A stretch of DNA of 64,000 nt from Oegoconia quadripuncta (Eukaryota > Arthropoda > Insecta > Lepidoptera > Autostichidae): positions 9,161,501 through 9,225,500 of the forward strand of contig OX438754.1 of the NCBI GenBank assembly GCA_949316235.1. Direction: 5' to 3'. The notes below the pieces were generated by a model. It was not told the origin of the DNA. It worked only from the letters and a program-made list of their open reading frames with translations, and searched no databases. The position numbers were made by a program, and so were the translations under genes. Positions 46,108-56,759 of this stretch are shown one piece after another. Positions within the stretch are counted from its first letter, which is position 1; each line of letters opens with the position of its first letter.

Positions 46108-46344
46108 CTAGCTGTTGCGTTCGCGTGGAACATTTCATCGAGAGATCGGTTCAACAAAAAAAGTAGCCTATATTTTAATCCAGGTCCTAATGCCTACCCA
46201 CAAAATCCGTACATGTGTCCAGTCGTGAAGAGGTAACAAATATACATACACACACACACACACACACACAAACTTTATAATATTTATATAATTATGTAAT
46301 TTAATATATTATATATAATATAACATATAATTATAATATTAGTT
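46108..46344 (-). mobile_element. CTAG-ended repeat with internal (CA)n microsatellite
   Basis: The plus strand starts CTAGCTGTTGCGTTCGCGTG and contains GATCGGTTCAACAAAAAAAG and CCAGTCGTGAAGAGGTAACA. A (CA)n tract follows at about 46246-46270, and it ends near TTATAATATTAGTTGGGAT. The layout equals that at 27432-27620. This fits the lepidopteran class of interspersed elements that carry microsatellites, probably Helitron-derived. Confidence 0.6.
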
Positions 46345-48061
46345 GGGATGAGATGACACACGGGTTTTGCGACCGCCGGCAATTACGTGCGCTTTAAATG
46401 TGCATTGCGAGCGGCGCGATCGCTAAACTTCAATGGTGATATATACACTGAAAAGTACAGGTGTGTTGCGTACATAATTGTCACCCAACGAAAGCGTTTA
46501 CAATGCTCATTTAAGATTTTTTTTTTAAATAATAGAAGGTCGTGCCCGATTAAGCAATCAACCGATTGCAAAAATGTAAATTTAATTGCGTTACATAAAT
46601 ACAGATAATGTGAGATATAGGTAAAAATGAGTCTCAATATTTGGCTTTATTAGGTCAGGTTAGGTGAAGTTGCATTACTGCAAGAAAAATAAGTGTAGGT
46701 ACTAGAAGTCAATGATAGTGGTGCGATAGGCGAGCGAACACCGGGCGAACGTTGACATTTTTACTGCGCTAGATATCACCGGTGATAAATAACGTGGAAT
46801 TCGCTTCGCTGAGCGCTTTGTTGGCCTATGCTGAGGATTGGCGATTCGTTCGATTACAGTCTTTCAGGTGGAACTATGGAACAGTATTAATTAATCGGAC
46901 TTTTACCAAATGTTTAATATGAAAATCCAAATCGGACAAATTTGTCCGCGACGATCGATTGTACGGAAAACAAAAAAGTGCGACCGATTTTTACAAAGAT
47001 ATCTAAATAACTTCGTTGTTTTTGAAGAAAACAACCTTTCGGCCTCATCTATGAGGTCAAGTGCTAACCCGTTGTGCCTAAAAACGATATATGTAACTTC
47101 TACTTACTTTTCGGTGGCACTATTTATGCGCAGTTTTGTAAGAAATATTATAGGTAAAGTAATCTCTACATATAACAATGAGGATTCCAGCAACACGTGA
47201 CGCCAGAATGCTCACTTATAATATTCAATAACTTCTACAATGACATATTTTTTTCCTTTAGGCACTATTTGGCACCATTTCAGCTCAGTTTTTTGACACT
47301 GTCAAAATTGCTGAATTCCACTGCGTGTAATATCACGCACGTATAAATTGTGATTTCAAATATACAACCTAAGTTCTTTATTCAATTTTCTCTTTTCAGG
47401 TAAGTAGGTAATACTCATTTAGTATTCTACGAAAATAAGTATTTTTTGACGTCACTTTACTCATGATATGTCTTACAATGTGTACGTTACAAATTATTTC
47501 GTTCCGTATACCCTCGCGTGGCTAAGACAGGAGGGTATCAACAATGCACCAAATGGCGTGGAAGTATCGCAGCCTCTCCCCGGCAGGCATTACGTTCCTT
47601 TTCGCTAGCCACGCTCATTATCTGACATTCGGAGCGATTCTTTGTTGATCCTTTTACTTTATTTACAATAGTAGATTACACTTACAATTTTGTAAACTAT
47701 TACCTTTTAACTGAATCCGAAATAGGAGCTGTTTCCTTGTATCGTCTGTATGTTTCTTTTTGTGTTCAACCCTATTTTGTGGTCAATATGAACCGATTTT
47801 GATGATTGTTTTTTGTTTGATAGGGTCTATCACCACGGTGGTACCATATACCCATATAAACCTGATGATGCACTCCTGATATAGAGAGTGGAATCTTACT
47901 GATGTCGTGGGTTACTTTGCCAAATTTTGAGAGTGTAAAAATGTCTTGCAGAAACATACTAATTAATTAATTATTGTTGGGCCAATGGGTTGGTACCTAC
48001 ATCGACGTGCTAATAATTATTGTAATTATATTATTATTATACGAGGGATGCAGGCCACTTC
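46345..48061. other. Mostly non-coding stretch
   Basis: G+C-richer patches at 46370-46440, 46730-46870 and 47500-47650 are unique-looking. Opposed frames at 46383-46637 and a frame at 46910-47200 have no domains; the latter runs into the SINE tail. No RNA gene seen. Confidence 0.4.
47037..47087 (+). mobile_element. Tail fragment of SINE family B
   Basis: TTTCGGCCTCATCTATGAGG then TCAAGTGCTAACCCGTTGTG matches GGGCCTCATCT...GAGGTCAAGTGCAAACTCGTTGTG at the 3' end of 27908-28256, with the middle deleted. Confidence 0.6.
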
Positions 48062-48160
48062 CAGCTGATGGCTCAGGAAATCTGTGGAGGAATATGTTCT
48101 GCAGTGAACCTCCTGTGGCTTATAATTATGATAATAAAAGCAAAGCAATACATACATGGA
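48062..48160 (+). mobile_element. RTE-type LINE 3'-end remnant
   Basis: GGCTCAGGAAATCTGTGGAG, GAATATGTTCTGCAGTGAAC and CTCCTGTGGCTTATAATTAT then GATAATAA follow the RTE 3' end (GGAGG...ATGTTCAGCAGTGGAC-TCCTGTGGCT-ATGATGATGAT). Frames at 47974-48253 through this segment are parts of the relic. Confidence 0.65.
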
Positions 48161-51100
48161 CATTCTTACTACACGCAGTTTTCACAAATATTATGCAATA
48201 TACTTAATAATAAGCAATTAATATTAGCTTTGTCAGTTACTTTATTCGGTTAATCGTTTGTATTTTCAAGAATTGTTGGAAGCACACGAAGTGCAGAAAC
48301 TGAACTCCAAGTGCTCTACCACTTCCTATACCCAATCAAGAATATGTAGTCATCATTGCACGTTATAATCCTATATATAGCGATGAACGCATACTCTAAA
48401 TACGAATTTTCTTCAAATTATCATATAACAGTTTAAGAACATCTATAATATCTCTAATGACTTTTGTTGTTGCCATGGTGATTGGTGTAGCCTAAAACTC
48501 AAGTAGGTAAGAATGATACCTGTCTATGAATCGAGTATGCAAATTTTCGTCTTAATGAGGCGAATTGGTCTCTGGTGAGAGAGTCTGAATTGCTGATAGA
48601 GCCATATCCTGAAAATATTAATAATAGAAAATATAATGGAAAGGTACCTAAACATCTACTAGAACTACAAAATTATTTGTTATATTAGATTTCGTAACAT
48701 TAAGTAGGTATGAATAACTCGTGAGATTAAATAAAATATTCCTAACAAACACAGCATTCTTGTTCGTAACATCTACAATCAGTATATTGAAGCTATTTTA
48801 TGCGAGTCTCATGTTAAACGTCACAATTCATAATTATTTATCTCTATAATCTACATTATGTGGGTAAGTATGCATTAATTAACTACCCACATTCGCGACG
48901 CTTCACACGCAGTCATATATTTTACTATTTTTATTGCAGCACAAGTTGGTCATTTTCCCATTTCCATAATCACATAAAACATTAAGCATGTCATCCAAAA
49001 ATAAAATAAATATTACTATAACATGTCGTAAATAAATTCCATTGCTTCCGATGCCGCGTCGCGTGGAATATCCGGTGGGGGAGACACCCTAACGAATATG
49101 ACGCCATCTTGAATTTTAATGTCACTATTGTTAACGTAGAAATTGATTTGGAAGCATTAGGTGTGAAAAAAGCATTTTAATGTCAATTATTTTGTTTCTT
49201 AATGGTTTATTTTTGGAACATCTTATTCTCGTATCTTGTCGAGTAAATCTTCTTAACTATTAGGTATGAATATACAAGAGCCGTGTTGCAAATTTCTTCA
49301 TAAATGTTTGTTATGGGAATAGAATTAGCAATCAGCTTGAAATTAGCTATCTTTGTACTCTTCTTTGCTCTTTCAACTTCATTCGTTATTCTCTTCATTA
49401 AATTTATTTTCAATCTTATTAAACAGCACAAGTGTGACTTTAACGAAAGCGTGGGTTCTCTCCCACATTATTTTAAATTATGGATAACCTACTAACCATT
49501 ACGTATTGGAACACCTCGCCCCTTATACTGTTCTATTTGAGTGTTAGTTACAAGGATGTGGAAGGGTTTTCAGAGATCTTGTGACACTGGACAAGTACAA
49601 GTGTATACATGACTTACGCGGGCGTTGATTAAATTAAACAGTACGATTTATGAGGCTGCCAATTTAGCGATCCTGTGAAATGGCGAGCGCATAGGGGCGG
49701 TGACCATTGTTGTTAAGTGGAAAATATGAACACTGAACGTTAATAATCATGTTTTGATGACTTTTATTGGTTATTCAAGAGGGGTGGTTTTTTGTTTTTT
49801 GTTCCTAATGTTTCAAATTTGATTACCTAATGTATCGGGTCAAGTATTTATAATATAAGCCCCTATATCCTATTAATTAAGGTACTTAAACGGCTTAAGA
49901 GATTCGAATTACAAATTTGCTCTCGAAAATCGGTTGAATTATCCCCATAAAGCCCGGGAGCAACATACACTTTGTAGGTGGCTCATTCAATTGTAAATTC
50001 AGACTATATACTTACTTAACTTAAGGTAGGTAGATAGTAGTCATAGTAACAATAATATTTACTGAGTACCTCTTTTGCAATATGCACGGGTGCTTTTGAC
50101 CCTAATATTGAACAATTTTTATTATAGCATGAAATTGTGAAAAAGTCAGTACTTTTAACCGGCTACAATAAAAAGGCCAGGGAAAATACGATTTGAACTC
50201 GGAAAAACGAATAACCGCGATTTTCTTGAAACATTTCAAATACTATTTTTTTTTATGTAGTAACAATTGCTAAAAATTATGCATCTGTAAGGAACGCAAA
50301 TACTAAGTAACTAAATAAGCTAAAGTTGAAAAATGTGTTTCATTAAAAAAGATGCTCAGTTGATGGGCATTGTTTCAAATTCAAAACATTTAAGAAAATA
50401 ATCGCTACAAAATATTTGTTCTCATTTTTATTTCTTAAGCAATGCAGCTCGACGACATTTTCAGCTAAAACACATGCATGCTAGTTAGGCATGCTTAGTT
50501 TTTTTCCATCAATAAGTTAACTGTGTTTTACAAAAGTCTACCTAATTAAATATCAGTTAGTATTTATTGTTATTAAGATACAAATTGAAAATAGGGTTAT
50601 CTAAAAAAATCTAGGCTAAGCGCTCATTTTTTTTTTGCCTTCATTATTCAAAATTACATCTCTATTATACCTCCATAAGATAACAATTATATAAGTCGGT
50701 TAACGGCTAAAAAGGATTATTCTCAATTCTCTGTGTGTATATTTTTTAAAATTTATTGTTCACGATTCGCGTGATTTATTTTGTACTTCACCAGGAATAC
50801 TGTCAAATTGGTCCCATTTATATTTCAGTACAATTGGGTCAGAAGTTATTTTCTAATTATGATAAATATAATCGCATTACATATTTAAATATGAAGTTTC
50901 GCACGGAAATTAGACACCATTAATATCATTTATTTTCCACACACATAAATATAAGCTATACAGTTATTCCAACAAGCCATTAAAGGAGACTTTGAAATCT
51001 GTGTATCTGTATCCTCCCATAAATGAATGATTTGAGTTCCTACTATATATCTCAATATATGAATGCTGACTAAGTATAATTAATTCCACCATAGCAACTT

Positions 51101-51189
51101 TATTGACTCCGGAGGATGATCTATATTAAACGAAAATAAAGAAATTAACATGAAAGGTTTGATTTTGATTGATTGATTGATTAAGCTTA
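48161..51189. other. Long non-coding stretch
   Basis: No gene recognised. A G+C-richer patch at 49540-49720 looks unique and includes TTGATTAAATTAAAC and GAAATGGCGAGCGCATAGG. Opposed frames at 49207-49495 have no domain. At 51160-51182 TTTGATTTTGATTGATTGATTG after AAAATAAAG-like sequence may be the tail of an unrecognised plus-strand LINE. Confidence 0.45.
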
Positions 51190-51662
51190 TTTACTATACA
51201 TACATACATACATAATGTCACGCCTGTTTCCCATTGGGGTAGGCAGAGACCACAGACTTCCACTTGCTACGATCCTGACACACCTCTTCTGCTTCCTTCA
51301 CTCTCATAAGGTTGTTCATACATGCTCGTCGGTTTAGGGTACTCTTGACTTGGCCTTTCTTTAAGACGTCCCCGATTTGATCATGGTACGTTCGCCGTGG
51401 TCTTCCCCTACCAACACTACCATCCACATTCGCTTTGTATATCTCTTTCGTAAGTCTACTTTCATTCATCCTCTCCACATGTCCAAACCATCTCAGCATA
51501 CCTTTTTCAATCTTTGTCACTACATCTTCATTCACACTGCTTAACTCCCTAATTACACTATTTCTGATTTTATCTTTCAGAGTCACCCCATTCATACTTC
51601 TCAATGATCTCATTTCCACTGCATTTATTCTACTTTCATTCTTCTTTTGCCATACCCATATT
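51190..51662 (-). mobile_element. RTE-type LINE fragment with (TATG)n tail
   Basis: The minus-strand 3' end is a (TATG)n tract (plus strand TACATACATACATACATA, 51191-51211) next to TAATGTCACGCCTG and CCCATTGGGGTAGGCAGAGA. That block is a well-known lepidopteran RTE 3' signature. Coding similarity extends upstream to about 51662, where [17 protein letters not shown] is still in frame. It is 5'-truncated. Confidence 0.8.
51218..51619 (-). pseudogene. RTE-clade reverse transcriptase C-terminal fragment
   Basis: The 133-residue frame has the conserved post-RT block of this lineage: [26 protein letters not shown], then [12 protein letters not shown], the basic [12 protein letters not shown] segment, and a C-terminal [20 protein letters not shown] and endonuclease domains are absent. 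It has no stop inside and so is not very old. The frame is open upstream of its first Met, so the Met is not a real start. The opposite-strand frame at 51435-51743 is a shadow. Confidence 0.8.
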
Positions 51663-51944
51663 TACTATTTCATAATAATTATCAATAATTATTTGATCTT
51701 AACCTTATTTAAATTACTACTATACCTACTCGTGTCTTTATAATACCTCAATTTTATTTCATATACAGACATTATTATTTATATTTTTTTGGTAGGTATA
51801 AGTCATGTTGATAAGCCCATATTCTAGAGTGTGTATTATAAATATAACAAATAATTTAATTAAGAATAATATACACTTGAATTATTCGTATCATTATTAA
51901 ATCTATATGATATTATATACACATATACTAAACTTGTAGAAACT

Positions 51945-52152
51945 AACTAATATTGTAAATGCGAAAGTTTGGATGTTTGTTTGTTTGTTGCTTAATCACG
52001 GCGAAACGGAAGGACGGATTTGGATGAAATTTGGTATATAGGTAGAATACCTGGATTGGAACATAGGATATTTTTTATCTCGATAAAGTGAGTAGTTCCC
52101 GCGGGATAAATAAAGTTATTCTATGCAGGCGAAGCCGCGGGCGGAAAGCTAG
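51945..52152 (+). mobile_element. Helitron-like element, copy 2
   Basis: CTAATATTGTAAATGCGAAA, TTGGATGTTTGTTTGTTTG, CACGGCGAAACGGAAGGACG, GTTCCCGCGGGAT and GGCGAAGCCGCGGGCGGAAAG end in CTAG before T. It is close to the copy at 24319-24550 but about 20 bp shorter internally. The 5' TC is not evident. Confidence 0.8.
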
Positions 52153-52322
52153 TAGGTAATATAAGTAATAATATCACGATGTGCTTGTTAATCAACTCTT
52201 TAATAGCTAAAATATTTTTATTTATTTTATATTTATTTAGTGCAATGTACAAACCTTGGATTAATTACCTACTACGAGTACATAATAGATAGAATTCTAA
52301 TAAAATAATATTTTTTAATATT
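52153..52322. other. A+T-rich gap next to the 52.4-kb island
   Basis: Low-complexity DNA ending in a T-rich run that looks like a splice acceptor on the plus strand at 52308-52326. Confidence 0.4.
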
Positions 52323-52521
52323 TTAGCAACGGACACCGTACAACAGTCGTCGAATTTTGTACAAGTGGTTCCCTCTAGTACTGAACGCGGGAACTACTTC
52401 GAATGGTAGAGGCTTCCACGCTATCAACTTGGTATCAGATTCGAACCTTTTGTGCGCTGCTCGTAAAACTGTGAAGCCTCCAACGGTTCCAATACAAAAT
52501 GTGCCTAATTTAAAACATTAA
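52323..52521. other. G+C-rich island open on both strands: candidate exon
   Basis: A sharply bounded island in A+T-rich DNA. Plus strand: after an acceptor-like TTTTTTAATATTTTAG (AG at 52325-52326) one frame is open for 64 codons to TAA at 52519-52521 (NGRGFHAINLVSDSNLLCAA in its middle). A second frame is open to a donor-like TGGTAGAG at 52405 (QSSNFVQVVPSSTERGNYFE). Minus strand: after AATGTTTTAAATTAG (AG at 52505-52506) a frame of 59 codons reads GTVGGFTVLRAAHKRFESDT, then KPLPFEVVPAF, to TAA at 52323-52325. At most one can be real. No domain is recognised. Confidence 0.25.
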
Positions 52522-52928
52522 AATATATTACAAGTCAGACTTTGTTGGTCTGATTATAGAGTTGTACAGATTAATTCATTGTCTCCTGTTGGATAAGTAA
52601 TAAATATCGACTATATATGGTTATCAATTATTCTCAATTATTGTAAAATTTCATAGCACTGAAAAAAAATATTTCTTACGATTCAATTATTTCAAATTAC
52701 ATTACAAGTTTTTGTTATACTTAGATGCATACTTAGATGGTCGTCAGAGTTATTTTAATGAATTTATATTTACATGGTATTTAGACGATATAGCAATCAT
52801 ACATTTTGTACATGACTTAGTTTTGTACACTAGATATATTGAAGGGCATTTATGGGGCTGGCATAAATTTTTTTTAGCTTCATTGTAGAAACCGTATTTC
52901 CACAATTGCTAATACATTTATTTATATA
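52522..52928. other. Non-coding gap
   Basis: A+T-rich; nothing recognisable. Confidence 0.5.
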
Positions 52929-53075
52929 TGATAGAATTTGGATGAAATTTGGTACAAAGAAAAATGTGTCCTAGAATAGACCCTAATAATACTTTATATA
53001 TTTATGAAGTGAGTAGAGTTCCCGCGGAATAGATGTAATATAAACGAACTCCATACGCGTACGAAGCCGTGAGTT
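52929..53075 (+). mobile_element. Diverged Helitron-like copy, interior and worn 3' end
   Basis: GATAGAATTTGGATGAAATT, GAAGTGAGTAGAGTTCCCGC and ACGCGTACGAAGCCGTGAG keep the order of the family interior. The 5' third and the CTAG end are lost. It lies between two much better copies. Confidence 0.6.
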
Positions 53076-53340
53076 ATTTATTATACTAATTTCTGTGTAT
53101 ATAAGTTATAATGTCTGGTATCAAACACTTATGTTTGGGTTGTCTTTTACCACCTCGTTTTATCGATATCGATAGAAACATTAGGTTATGTACAAAGATA
53201 TGTATGTAATAATTTATTTCTTATTTTATTTCGGTATAATCTTTTGTAATTAACTACAGGTTTTTGTTAAGTACTTCTAATCTATCTATTAATAATTGTT
53301 AAATAAAACCTTCATCGGTTCAGATACTTACAAATGTAAA

Positions 53341-53638
53341 CTAACTAATATTATAAATGCGAAAGTTTGGATGTTTTTTATTATTTGTTTGTTTGTTGCT
53401 TAATTACCGCGAAACCAATGGACGGATTTGGATGAAATTTAGTTTATAGGTAGAATATACCCTGGATTATTTGAGTACCCATATTTATATTAAAATATAT
53501 TATAGTTGAATATACCCTGGATTATATACCCTTGAGATATAGGATATTTATCCCGATAAAGTGAGCAGTTCCCGCGGGATAAACAAATTTACGCAATAAA
53601 GTTATTCTACGCAGGCGAAGCCGCGGGCGGAAAGCTAG
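53341..53638 (+). mobile_element. Helitron-like element, copy with internal duplication
   Basis: It begins CTAACTAATATTATAAATGC and ends GGCGGAAAGCTAG before T. It is about 65 bp longer than its relatives because the segment GAATATACCCTGGATTAT occurs twice (53453 and 53509) around an A+T-rich insert. The terminal hairpin region is intact. Confidence 0.8.
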
Positions 53639-55324
53639 TAAGTAACGAAAAGCTAAACTTATCTAGGTACCTACGAGTATGTAGATTTATTTTATATAAT
53701 CAATTATCATCAAGACATAAATCCAAAGTTTGGTAAATTAGATTGAGTTAAAGGTGAATCATAATCATATACCAAAATAAACCTCAAACGAGTACCGTCC
53801 CTTTCCCCACCGTAGTGAAGTGAGTGGTATCCATGATAAGGCTAACCCTTGGGTTAGGCCGCCGACAGGTCGGCCGATAAGTTCCGATTTAATACGTTAA
53901 AAGGTGGCCTAATGGGACCGTTCCCATTCGTTATGGGGGGGCCGCCCGTATTTCGAGCATACGTAACTAGAATTTCGCTGCTAAAGGGCAATAATTTTAA
54001 CATATTGGCAGTTGTGTTGATTATTTTTGGTCGAGTAATGCTACAGATAATGGAATAACTATGTTTTAATATTATAATATTTTAAATTGTTGGTTTTTCA
54101 GTGGAGGTAACTGTTGTGGAAATGAAATTAAGTTATGTGACAAATAAACACCGAGTTCGTGTAGTAAAGTAAGGTCAAAGGATCGATTGTATTGATATTT
54201 AAAATAAATTCATAAAGAACTAATCTGGAAAATACCTACAAGTAGAATTGCTTGCTTCATCTTTATATGTAATGTGTATGTATGTAATGTGTATGTAGGA
54301 TTTTATAATATAATATACTCTTAATTTTCTACTCCTATAGGGTATGTGTGTATTGTGTGAGGTAGGTACATGTACTCTTTCATGTAAACATATCTTTTAT
54401 GTATATCTTGACCAGTGTCCGTCAGGCATTTTGGAGGCTCCACTGAAAACCAGCGTTTAGTGAACGGCTGCAACCATGCTGACTTGGAGACCTTTTTAAC
54501 TCTACCTTACGACATCGACAGTTAGATGGCAAGCAACATGTTTACTTTTGTATATATCTCGACTGTGTAATACTTATAGGTACCTAATTGTTTGCGTCAT
54601 AAGGTGGGTTTAAATGACATTTTATTTCTTTCTTCGTCTAAATTGCTACTTTGCACCTGGCGACATTATTATCAAACAAGTCCAGTCCATCATCAAAAAT
54701 ACAAATCCAGTACTTGTAATCTGGCTACAAAACATCCACTATGACGAAATCCCTCCAGATCAATGAATTAGGGAGAAACTAAACAGGAAAAATGTTATCA
54801 ACAGTAGGTAGTCATGACCTAAAAAAAATTTTCTTTCCAAAGAATATTATTGAGACGCTCCAAGCGTTTATTAAATTAAGAATTCATATTAATACAGACA
54901 GAACGAATAAATAATAATGCTAATAACTCGATATTTAAAGGTATGTAGTCTTAAATAAAAAATATGTTTACAACGAGACTAATAGCTACCCAATGGCAAC
55001 AAATTCAGAAATTAAAATGTCTTGATCCGGTAATTATTTTTATTTATGACATTAAATTATTGTTTGCATTAACTTTTAAAGCGATTTAATAGTTTATGCT
55101 TTATGATATAGTATTGTAAATTAAGTTGTTAAACATTTTTATTTAAAATGTGATATAAGTTTAATTAAAGATTAGCTAGGAGAACCCTGGCATGATCTTG
55201 GAGAGTTATTTAAACATAAAAAATGTCCGAGTTTTTTTTTAAATAACGTGGAAATAATATATGACCTTTAATCACAGCTTCATTTATAAATAACATCATA
55301 AACAGTGTTTAAAAAATTTAAACA
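53639..55324. other. Non-coding stretch
   Basis: 53790-53960 is G+C-rich with small palindromes (TAACCCTTGGGTTA; CCGACAGGTCGG) and is not explained by any family here. A TGTAATGTGTATGTA duplication lies at 54267-54297. No gene recognised. Confidence 0.45.
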
Positions 55325-55405
55325 TATCGGACACTTACACCAATTGTCAATATAATCCCAAAGTAGGCCAAGCTTGTATATGGACACTACCAGATAATGG
55401 ATCAA
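55325..55405 (-). mobile_element. Tail relic of SINE family A
   Basis: ATCGGACACTTACACCAATT, CCCAAAGTAGGCCAAGCTTG and ATATGGACACTACCAGATAA match the minus-strand SINE at 14675-14750 in order, with decay. Confidence 0.55.
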
Positions 55406-55426
55406 CTGGTACACAGCAGTAAGAAA

Positions 55427-55478
55427 TAATGTACAAAAGTGAGCTTATTTCTAAGAGAGATCTCTTCCAGTCAACCTC
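55427..55478 (-). mobile_element. CR1-like LINE 3' fragment
   Basis: ATGTACAAAAGTGAGCTTAT and TTCTAAGAGAGATCTCTTCC then AGTCAACC reproduces the motif of 41955-41992. It is fused directly to the SINE tail relic at 55325-55405, which suggests sequential insertion. Confidence 0.55.
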
Positions 55479-56457
55479 AGTGGTGGTTGAAAAGTTATAT
55501 GGGACGATGAATAAAATGTTCATTAATGAACTGATAAATAACTAATATTACCTAGAATAATCTAGAATTAGATAAACCATTTTGATATAATTTATAAAAT
55601 TTCCAGAATTGGCCCTACAAAATGACTTGCAATTATATAAGTGCTTCAACTTTCTTATAAAATCCGAAATAGCTTCTTAATTCATACGGAATTTTATATG
55701 TGCTACCAGGTGTAATTCCCTCGGCTCAAAAGAGGTGACAGCGAATGCGTTAAGTTAGTAGTAGCTTCAAAAGGTCTACTTAGGTGGCAATCAGTAACAA
55801 CACAGATTTACCACAACAATCTAAAAGAACAATAAACTCGCTCGTAACCTTAAATTGCCGCTAATGTTTATGGCCCGACTTGTGTCAATTTTACGGTCAA
55901 ACGGTTAGCTAAATGGCAAAGACACCTCAAATTTTGTTAAGCTGTTAACGTTTTTAAAATTGATACTAAACAGCGCTTAGGGTAATAAACTTTGTATATG
56001 TGAGGTTTATTACTAATAAATGTTTTTGTGTGTGAAATCTCAATGATATTGAATTAGTCATTGTTTGGAGTCCTACCTCAAAAAAGTGACAATACTGGAA
56101 CAAGGAGGCCTATGGCCGTATTTTGGAGTATTAATATGGATGTTAGTGATGATGACAAGTAAGACCTATAATCGTCAGGAAAGAAAGGTTTATGAACCTT
56201 CAACATGTGCAGTGTTAACTGATGAATCGAAAAAGACCGCTGGAAACTATAATGAACGGATTATAAGAAGAAGAAGCCGCCTCACCTTCGACCGCATCGT
56301 TTCTTTTTGTATTAAAAAAGCAATATTACACATTCAGACTTCATCTACATGTGCACACACCTATGCGCCATTTGCATATTTGCATATCTTTCCAATGATA
56401 GCTTAGTGAATATAGAAATACCAACGTGCGCAGTACTGTGGTTCGAAAGATCGTATA
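55479..56457. other. Non-coding gap
   Basis: 55850-55930 is slightly G+C-richer and includes GCCGCTAATGTTTATGGCCC. The plus-strand frame at 56065-56406 (113 codons, with a hydrophobic PYFGVLIWMLVMM) has no recognisable domain and no neighbouring exon signal; it is treated as chance. Confidence 0.4.
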
Positions 56458-56759
56458 GTTCCGATACTCTGCTGGTCGACACATTGGTTGTGTGATTAAC
56501 CATACAGCAACAGAAAACTTAGCTAGTGCTTATAGAACGCTAGTGCAATAAAACCTTCGAGAGAGCGAGCAAGATGGGTCGGAGCACCTCAACACTATTG
56601 GTTAGGTTCAGAAGGTTAAGGCGGGAGCGAAGGCTAAGCCCTTCGATGTTAGGTTGGACATACAGGGGAGTTCTTTCGTACTAGAGTTCGTCGAAAAAGT
56701 ATTTTATCGCTGTGTGGTTTATCACTCAACCAATGTGTCGACCAACAGAGTATCGGAAC
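56458..56759. mobile_element. 302-bp MITE with long inverted repeats and TA target duplication
   Basis: The left end GTTCCGATACTCTGCTGGTC continues GACACATTGGTTGTGTGATT to about 56508. The complement of the right end (56709-56759) reads GTTCCGATACTCTGTTGGTC then GACACATTGGTTGAGTGATA. The arms are about 51 bp with few differences. Each end abuts TA (56456-56457 and 56760-56761), as in Tc1/mariner insertions. The interior (GGTTAGGTTCAGAAGG, GGCGGGAGCGAAGG) has no open frame and no transposase. Confidence 0.8.

Noticed and set aside
47510..47660. Hairpin formed by GCGTGGCTA...TAGCCACGC and ATCAACAA...TTGTTGAT
   Set aside because: The two complementary pairs are in the wrong relative order to nest into one stem.
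51435..51743. 102-codon plus-strand frame rich in hydrophobic residues
   Set aside because: Shadow of the RTE fragment on the minus strand; the apparent membrane character comes from reading its A-rich codons backwards.
56065..56406. 113-codon plus-strand open frame with a hydrophobic segment
   Set aside because: One short hydrophobic run is not enough for a membrane protein call; no homologue recognised and no neighbouring exon signals.
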